Shown: one piece after another, positions 38,701 to 48,500 of the stretch | How positions within the stretch are numbered: the stretch's first letter is position 1 | Layout of the letters: the number at the start of each line of letters is the position of its first letter | Source: Liolophura sinensis | Taxonomy: Eukaryota > Mollusca > Polyplacophora > Chitonida > Chitonidae | Assembly (NCBI RefSeq): GCF_032854445.1 | Contig: NC_088297.1 | Span: forward strand, 20,965,127 to 21,029,126 | Direction: 5' to 3' | Length of the DNA stretch: 64,000 bases | Made by a program: the position numbers and the translations under genes | Notes under the pieces: generated by a model | What the model was told of the DNA's origin: nothing | The model's input: the letters and a program-made list of their open reading frames with translations, nothing else | The model's database searches: none

Positions 38701-41700
38701 AATTTATAATATTTAATTTTTATTTCCATTATTTTCACCTGAATCAGAATGGATTTTTGTAAGTTTCCATTGTAGGAATCCACCATAATCTACTCCAAAT
38801 CTGTTTATACCACAAAGCAGTTGTGCCAAGTGGAGGTTTTAAAGCTTCTAAATGTAGATTTTGAGGATTCCGTCCTTCAAACTTTAATGATGTGAAACTG
38901 GCATGTCCACTTGCCCCCAGGAAATAGTTATGAATTGTTCGATCATTCAATCGTTGTGGGAGTTATATTTATAGCTTTTTGTTTTTTTTCTTAGGGAAAT
39001 ACATTGTACATGCAGATTTTCACAGTTTTTATGTTTGCTTGAGTCGTGATGAGAATAAGATGCCCTGTGGAAATGTATTGTCCTGTTCACTGTGTACAGT
39101 TCAGTCAGTTTTGATGCGATGCTGTCATGATTCATAATGTCACTTTTTCCTACATGTGTTATTTTGAATAATCTTGCTCAGCATCTTGCCCTAGCTTGTG
39201 GTACTGTGTAAGTTTAGTATCACGTATAAAATAATGCAGCTTAATTCATAGCCCTCACTTGCGTAAATGTTTCTCTTTAGTATGAAAACTAGGAGTATTG
39301 TATGACAAAAGATTGACTAAAACTGCTTACAAACAACGTTTTCATTTATTCTTGTCTGTAAGAACGGGGAAAATATCAGCTACAATTTTTCTTTAACTAC
39401 CATAAAACTAAAACTTAGCATCATGTTCATGTATGAGAGATTTTGTAGTTTTTTGTGTGTAAAGTTGTGCAAATTTACCCATATCTTACCATATGGATTA
39501 TTTTCTCTCAAAAGGTCAAATTTCGCTTCCCACATCAGTAAACCTTTAAGCAGTAAAGCAGTAAAAAGAGCATGTTTATGAAGTAGATTATTTTTCTCTG
39601 AATGGGATTATTGTGGATCATGCAGTCTTCATGCAGTGATGAAGGAAGAATCAGTTGCACATGCTGAGATTGGGTCAAGATTTCATGCAAACTGCACCTA
39701 GGAATGTTGAGCCAAACCACATAGTCTGCATCTCAGAATTAAATTTTGAATATTGTCATTTAAAGAGACCACACTCAAGATTTTTTTAGCTCAAAATAGA
39801 TCAGCAGAAATCCGGTCAAATTTTGGTATTTTATAGAATAACCCATGAAGGACTTTTACGTAATATCAACTTTGTCTGTGCAACATTACTATTTAAATTT
39901 TTGGAAAAAGACACATTATAACTTTTTCATACTTTAGAATGATTCTAACACCATAAATAGCACACATAAGAGTCTGATATTTATTGAAAAAGCAGTAATT
40001 CTTTGTAAATCAGAACTGTTGATTTCATGAGCTAATTTGGGATTTTTTACCAAAAATCTCCAGCATAGCCTCTTTAATGATAGAAAAAATTTAACAAACT
40101 CAATATCGCCAGCTTCTATTTTTGTTTTCAGAGACAGTGAGGCCATTCTTATAATATCCATTGTTGTGTCATAACCCAACCGTATTGGACAAAAATTTGT
40201 TCTTCTCTGACAGCGATTTAGAGAAATTAACATTGAGAGAAAAGTGTTTAAAAAGCTCTGTGAAAGTCCCAGTGAAAACTTTTGAGTAGGGCCGTTTCTT
40301 TGAGAGTGGGTTAGGTTACGCCCAATGAACATGCTTTCATTGATGGCCTGGTGAATTTATCCATTTACCCAGCTGTTATATGCCCTTGATGGATGGAAGT
40401 GTTTCGACCCATTGTTTCGTATAGACTGTACATATACATCTGTTTTTGTTTTCAGCACTGGGCAGTGCCTTACCTAATAACCAGCCTCGACCTGGCTTTG
40501 CGAACTTGACGCCCAGCTCCACAGCCTTCCAGGTGCGGCAATCCATCCTCATGCAGCAGAAGCAGAAGCAGATGCGTGAGATGCAGAAACGAGAACGAAT
40601 ACACCAGCAGCGACAACAACAACAGCTGCTACTACGACAACAACACGCTCAGCAGTACAATCAACAGTTCCCGCAGCGTTTTCAGGTTGGGCCATTCGGT
40701 GTTTCTGTAAAGTTTTGTTGCAACATCACTGCCTGTTTTCACATGCCTTTTGACAAAGTTCTACTTTCACTTCACATTCTGTGTATATTTATATTGCTTA
40801 AAGTTGGCCAACATGTCATCACCTCATTTTTATAACTGTTTGGTAATAAGAGTTAAATTTTTTTTTTTTTTTTTGACTTTAAGCGTGTATGATCCGGACT
40901 CAAATGTAAGTGAAGATGTTGCAACAAAAATCGTTCCGTTTTCCTGATAAAAATTAGGATAGACAAGTATAATTCAGATATGGGTAGATCATTTTAAAAG
41001 TATTTAAATTAACACATTTGTGAGAAACTTAAAAAAACAAGATAGGATTTGAAGTATAAAATATCGATCTGTTTGAAGCAGGAATTTGAACAATCTTGAT
41101 AGTGGGGATTCTGCTAGGGACACAAAACAACATGATAGACGAAGGACTAATTAAGCGATTTTGTTTTCCTAGAACACTATTGGAATGGACACAGGAAATG
41201 GTCAGTCTTTCCCGGAAAACCTGGGAGAACTGATGAAGAGTGGCAATGCTCCAAATGTCACCCTTCCAGTAAGTAAAAGCTCAAAAAAAAGAAACAAAAG
41301 AAAAAAAAAACAGAGATTCAGTTTGTTGCATGTTTAGTTTTTTGGATTTTTTTAGAAATCTTTAAATAGGTGGGTTTTTATTAGTTGCAAGTTTATAGAT
41401 AACTTTTGCTATTTTTGCATGTTTTTTTGAACATTAGAGTCTTGTCTTTGGGGTTTTTTTTGGAAAATTAAGGACTTTTCTTTAGCTAGAAAGCTTAAAC
41501 ATCACAAACAAAACCTGAACTTTTAATATGAAGCTTATACTAAGATAAGCTGTCAGTATACTAGTTTTTATAAATTGGCATTTAAAACTAAGTGTCACTT
41601 TTTACTAAAAAGAAAGAAAGAAATAAAGAAAAACAACAGACACGCATTTCATCCATTGCCGAGCAATTTGGGCTATTTACATGTTTTATGGATAGAAAGA

Positions 41701-42525
41701 GGAAATTACAATAATCAGGAATATTTTGAATGTATTAGGTTCTTACCTTTCTCTCTTAGTATGACTGACAGGTTTGTATAACAACCACAAGTTAAATGTA
41801 ATTGGATTTTTACTCTGAATCTGTACTTGTTGGATCAGATTACTTGTGGCTACCGGTACATAAAAACTCTGAAGTCAGCCCCTCAGGGCTGGATGACATA
41901 ATCACGAAACATTTAAACGGCTAAAATGGCTGTTATTCTGGAGCAAGCACAGATAACCAGTGTGTTTTAATAATATCATATTATCATTGGATATTTGTAG
42001 ATTGATAGTTTTCAAAGATAAAACTATATAACCATTTACAGGGATAATATGGATAGTATTGTGTTTTGCTTCTGTTTACCTGTTTTGCATTGGTTTTCAA
42101 TAATTTCATTATCTTAATGTAACTACTGGTTGAAAGCTCAGTGCGGAGGGGAAAATATAATAACAGATTTTATGTCTGCCATTGGAAAATATCAGTATTC
42201 TTCTTCGAACAATTTTTTCTACCCATAAACATGAAGACCGTTAAATAAGTGAAAAATTCTTGAGCATTTCGTGAAACATCAATCAGTCTCGGCAAAATCC
42301 TAATGTTTCATTAGTAGTTAAAACTGAGCATGCCTAAGGTTCTGTGTAACATAACGTTTACATTTGCTGCATTATTTGAAATCAGTTCATAGGGGTTTTT
42401 TGTTTTTTCAACTTTTTGTTGTGGAATACTTTGTAAAAATGTGGTCGTCGCTTATTTCAGAGAAACCAAAGTTTGCCCAATCCAATATCTCCGCGGTTTG
42501 TCAGTGGGAACATGGCACAGAATCA

Positions 42526-42557
<32 letters not shown>

Positions 42558-45500
42558 AGCAGACATTGCAGAACATGATCAACTCCAACACGCCGCCCCC
42601 TCAGTTGTCTCCCCATTACAACCAGGCAAAGGCGGGGCCGGGTCAATGGGCAGGGAACAGAGTGAACCAGACTGGGCTGCAACCTGGCATGCTGCCAAGT
42701 CCCACCATGAGCCAGGTAAGGGTGAGTTAGGGAGCAACAAGAGCAATCTCTGCCTATAGGATAAGAACATGTGGCAACGTTTTGCTGTGCGGCAATGCTG
42801 TGCTTTAATGGTCTGGAACAAAGTGATTTTACAACAAGCAGCAAGGGATGAGCATGTGCCAAGGAGTAAATGCTTGTGTGAATGCTAGATCCCCAAACAT
42901 GCAAACCTTGCTTCACGCACTGTTTACTAAAGAAAGCCAAAAGCACACAAACCTTTCATTGCAAGACTGTTTTATAAAGAAATCTTTAATTCCCTTTGCA
43001 TAGTATCATACCATTTATTGAAGGAACTTCCTGTTCGATGTAAAACATTTAAGGAAAACTCAAATAAACTAACCTCTCTTGACATGTTATTCATAAAAGA
43101 AAATGCCACATGAACAAATTTTTCTGTACTATTTGCTTAAACACACCTGCCTTTGCACATTGTTTGTTTAAAAATTGCAAACAAACAAACAAACCTCCCT
43201 TTGCATATTTAGAAAATACCAAACAGACCAACCATCCTTTTCATACAGTTTGTTGAAGAAAACCCTAAACATACCAACCTGTCTTTTCATGCAACTTTTT
43301 AACGATATTCTCTCTTGGTTTACAGAATTCCCAGTTTGGAATGCGTTCCCGGCAACTGTCTGGTAGCTCAATGCCCAGCCCCGGAGGCCAGCCAGCAGGT
43401 GGGCGTTTCCCATACCCCAGCGAGGCACAGTTCAACAACGGCCAAGGAGGACAAATGGGGATGTACAATCAGCCACAAGGGGGCATGTCTCAACAACAGG
43501 CGATGTTTAACCAGAATCGCATGATGCAGCGGCAGTTAAACGTCTCTGGCACAGGTGCGACAAGATCTCATTATGATTCTCAGAGGCGTTATTTAAGTTC
43601 ACTCTTATTATCTTTTTGTTTGGTCGCTGCACTATTTATTGCTTCATTGCTCGCAGTAGACAGTTCCAAACACATTTGACCAATCATAGAAAAGTAATGT
43701 TTAAAAGTAAGTTGTTTGTGCAGTGTAGTCTGGTTATAAGGTGCCACGACTTGGAGTGAAATCAGATATAACATGACCCAAATCTTGTCCTCCAAAAATC
43801 GGTGGTGGACTTTCATGGGAGAAAGCTTACATTTTTGAATGACAATATCTAAAACAAACGAACAATGATTTTTGCCAAGAAATATACGTAAACAGTTCTA
43901 CATCATTGGCTTCATTTCCTACTGTTGGCATGATCCATGATATATTTCAGTATTTTAGGTTTAAGATTGTGAATATCACATCAGTACAAGCAAAAAGAAA
44001 AGGGTTTTTTTATGAATAATGGAAGAGGTTATATTTCTTCGCGAGCGTATTTGATTCGAAATGCACGTGGCATGGCTATTGTTGCAGAATTCCAGTTGAG
44101 TGTGGTTAAGTCAGCAATCCAGAACACATTTTGCTTACTGTGACAGGCATACCTCATAAAGGGATTAATGTTGGAACACTTTCAGGAAATGCTGATTTAA
44201 TTTAATCAAATTATGAAATGGCTTTAAAGCGAGGTGTGAAACTACACGGGAGCGAGATGTGGCTTATCACCATGTTGGGGTTGGAAAGAACTCACCCAAA
44301 GTTTGAGAATGTCTTTGCTCTTTCCTTTATTACATTAGTGTTTTTCCTGTTCAGTATCTACATGAACATGAATAACACAGTCACATGATCAGGTTCACAG
44401 TGGTATGCCATGTCGGCCATTTTGAATCTGAGCCATTTTAAATTCCTTGAGTTACTGGTGATTACAAGCAGACATGGACGATGGGAAACCAGATATAAAA
44501 ATGCACTGGACGAAACTATATTAATTGTTTCAGTTCGTGGAAAGGTTTAACATACGCCGAGTTAAGTAGATCACCTCAGGTTCGTGCTTAAGCAATATAA
44601 GGCTAGCTTCACAGGATTTGAGCAGGACAGTGCCGAGATGCTGGTGTTATAAAAGATATAAAAAATAAAAAATGTGGGCCGTAGAACATTATAATTAGAT
44701 CTTTGGGTATTGAATCTCTTAAGCGTTTAGAGTAAAGTAACAATGGAAAAAGCTTTAACTAAAAACAGTTTGCATCGATAAAACACAGTTCAGTGTCGAA
44801 ATCATGTAGGCTTATATACTGGGTCCCAAGGTTAGTTGTAGTGCGATGTCAGTTCTGTGTCGAAATCATGTAGGCTTATATACTGGGTCCCAAGGTTAGT
44901 TGTAGTGCGATGTCAGTTCAGTGTCAAAATCATGTAGGCTTATATACTGGGTCCCAAGGTTAGTTGTAGTGCGATGTCAGTTCTGTGTCAAAATCATGTA
45001 GGCTTATATACTGGGTCCCAAGGTTAGTTGTAGTGCGATGTCAGTTCAGTGTCAAAATCATGTAGGCTTATATACTGGGTCCCAAGGTTAGTTGTAGTGC
45101 GATGTCAGTTCTGTGTCAAAATCATGTAGGCTTATATACTGGGTCCCAAGGTTAGTTGTAGTGCGATGTCAGTTCTGTGTCAAAATCATGTAGGCTTATA
45201 TACTGGGTCCCAAGGTTAGTTGTAGTGCAATGTCAGTTCTGTGTCAAAATCATGTAGGCTTATATACTGGGTCCCAAGATTAGTTGTAGTGCAATGTCAG
45301 TTCAGTGTCAAAATCATGTAGGCTTATATACTGGGTCCCAAGGTTAGTTGTAGTGCGATGTCAGTTCTGTGTCAAAATCATGTAGGCTTATATACTGGGT
45401 CCCAAGGTTAGTTGTAGTGCAATGTCAGTTCTGTTTCAAAATCATGTAGGCTTATATACTGGGTCCCAAGGTTAGTTGTAGTGCGATGTCAGTTCTGTGT

Positions 45501-48500
45501 CAAAATCATGTAGGCTTATATACTGGGTCCCAAAATCATGTAGGCTTGTTTACTGGGTCCCAAGGTTAGTTGTAGTGTGATGTCAGTTCAGTGTCAAAAT
45601 CATGTAGGCTTATATACTGGGTCCCAAAATCATGTAGGCTTGTGTATACTGGGTCCCAAGGTTAGTTATAGTCCGATGTCAGTTCTGTGTCAAAATCATG
45701 TAGGCTTATATACTGGGTCCCAAAATCATGTAGGCTTGTATACTGGGTCCCAATGTTAGTTGTAGTGCGATGTCAGTTCAGTGTCAAAATCGTGTAGGCT
45801 TATATACTGGGTCCCAAAATCATGTAGGCTTGTATACTGGGTCCGAAGGTTAGTTATAGTCCGATGTCAGTTCAGTGTCAAAATCATGTAGGCTTATATA
45901 CTGGGTCCCAAGGTTAGTTGTAGTGCGATGTCAGTTCAGTGTCAAAATCATGTATTCTTATATACTAGGTCCCAAAATCATGTAGGCTTGTATACTGGGT
46001 CCCAAGGTTAGTTGTAGTGCGATGTCAGTTCTGTGTCAAAATCATGTAGGCTTATATACTGGGTCCCAAAATCATGTAGGCTTGTATACTGGGTCCCAAG
46101 GTTAGTTATAGTCTGATGTCTCCTATAACGCGCTCAAGAAGTCGTCCCCATGAGGGCACCCTGTGGTGAGGCTACACTGTATACACTTAATTTCACCTGA
46201 AGTATAGCTTTTATCAAGTGATGAGTTGCCTTCATTCTCATTAATTCATCCACCTAAAAGGGCAGCTTAAGATTTGATTATTTTTGTATTACAAAAAGCC
46301 ATTATGTGTATTGGTGCATTTTTACAGGCCAAACATGAGGGTAAAATATAGTACTTTCATTCTCAGAAGCCAGAATTGTTTTTTGGTCATTATGATATGA
46401 CTGAAATATTGCGAATGTAGTATTAAACCTACATCATTTATCTGTTGTAGGTCGAGGCTCCCCACGGACCCCCCACAGCCCTTATGGTGGGGGCGGGGAC
46501 CCCATGCTAATGTCTCCCCACAGTCAGACTGCCATGTCCCCTAACCCTTCCCTGAGGACACAGCAACAGGTTCCCCCAGGGAGCCAGCTCAGTCCTCAGT
46601 TCAACCAGAACAGCCTGTCCCAGTCCTACAGTAGCCAGACGCCACTCACCTCCAACTACAGCCAATCTCCCAGCCCCAGTATGGCAGGCAGCTTCTCCCC
46701 GATGACCAGCAGTGCCTACGCTGCCTCCCCACAGGCAGCCAGCAGTGTGCCCCTCACCAGCCAGCCGGGCTTCCAAGACTTTGACATCAGTATGTTCACA
46801 AACAACTTGGCTGCCTTGGACAAGTAAGTTTCCTCCTGCAGAGGTTTATTATTGAAGCTTAAAGATGGTTATAGGAGAACAGGTTGAAAGAGATGGGCAT
46901 AATCCTCCTAGCCTATAATCACTTCAGTCATAATCTGCAGTGTGTTACATGGCTTTAGTAACATGTTTGGGCCTTTCTAAACTCTACTTAAATTTTTTGG
47001 ACATGTTTTGAACGTTGTTACATGTATGTTGTTGTCACATATGTGTGATCTCTGTTCATACGTGGTAAGGTCTTCCAGCAACCTACAGATGGTTGTGGAT
47101 TTTCCACTATAAGGTGATCCGCCATCGTATAAGAGAAATATTCTTGACTACAGCATAAAACCCCAGTCAAATAAATAATTTGATAAGGTTATAGGACCGT
47201 CAGTGGATGTGGTTTCGAAAAATTGGCTAGAAAAAAAGCCAGAAAAGTTTTGCTTGGATTCAAATCTTTAACTCAACTGGAACAAAAAGCTAAAAACATA
47301 ACACTACATGGTGACATGGTCTTTTTATCAATGACCTCCATTTGTCTTAACCTGCAGGATTCAGTGTGTTTTCTTCAGGCTCTATTTGATTCCTCTCACC
47401 ATTATACTGGCTGTTGTTGTTATAAGTGAAATATCTTTCAGTATGAAACACCAACCAAACACATAAATAATTATCTGTTTTGCCTCCTTACAGCAAAGGT
47501 CCAGGTTCCATGGGAGCTGACCTTGGCAATCTTGGTAACAACCCTCCTAGCTCCACCTCCCAGTACGTGAAGCAGGAACTGCGGAATATATGTAACGCCC
47601 GCTCTGAGAAGCAGCTGCAGACCCAGCAACCGCACCCCTCCCCACTGGAGCCTCAGCATTCAGACCAGCTCCAGCAGACACTGGACTATGACTCGAGTGA
47701 TGCTGCCTATAACTCTATACTAGAAGAGAGTAAGTAATAAATATATGGATTGTGGTTAATGGCATAATAATGGCATTTGACGTAAACTTTATGTTGGTGT
47801 TTTCCATGCTTGTAACTGTTTAGTCTCGAAAAAACACCTTTGACTACCTATAGACCTCACATTAAATTATGGCCAAGGGGACATCTGAGGCTGCCAGCAT
47901 GTAACCACCCAGCCACCAGCCCCTTCTTGACGAACAAAAATGGGGAGATAACTCTAGTTGGGCTGACTGGCCGGCATGCCCTCGGATAGTTTGTATTGGC
48001 AGGGCTGCATCCTTTGTAAAGAGATAAGATCTGGGTCAAAAATTTTGACATCAGTCTGTGCCTTTTATTTTAGTAAGCAGTAAACGGTACTTATAGGGCC
48101 TTTTACGTACTGTAGTCTTGCACGAAGTTCATTGGCAATCACACGCCTCTCAGCAGTATGGTATACATTTTAAGCTCACCCTGTAGGGAGAAATCTGTGT
48201 CTACTCTTGGGAACGTTTTCTTTTTTTCACTTGCCACCTCTGGAATTGACCACTCTCTCAGAAGTGAAGTATTCTGGAGTATAGTTTTACACCTCAAAAA
48301 ACTTGTTCACCACAATAATGCTGGCCGTAATCTTTAAGTGAAATATTCTTAAGCGTAGATGCTCCGTTACTTGAGAAATTGAAACGTCCTGGAACCACAT
48401 GTATGCGAGCGCTGCTTGTTCTCATTCATATGTTTATTTCCCTTGATTGATGAGTTATCTCCCTTTCTTCACAGTTGATCAAATGGCTCAGCAGCACAAC

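Noticed and set aside
42452-42946. 164-codon minus-strand frame opposite exon 17
   Set aside because: Antisense shadow of the CAG/CAA-rich exon (poly-Leu/Val read on the other strand).
44791-46120. CRISPR-like array of regular repeats
   Set aside because: Direct tandem repeats without unique spacers, in an intron of an animal gene.
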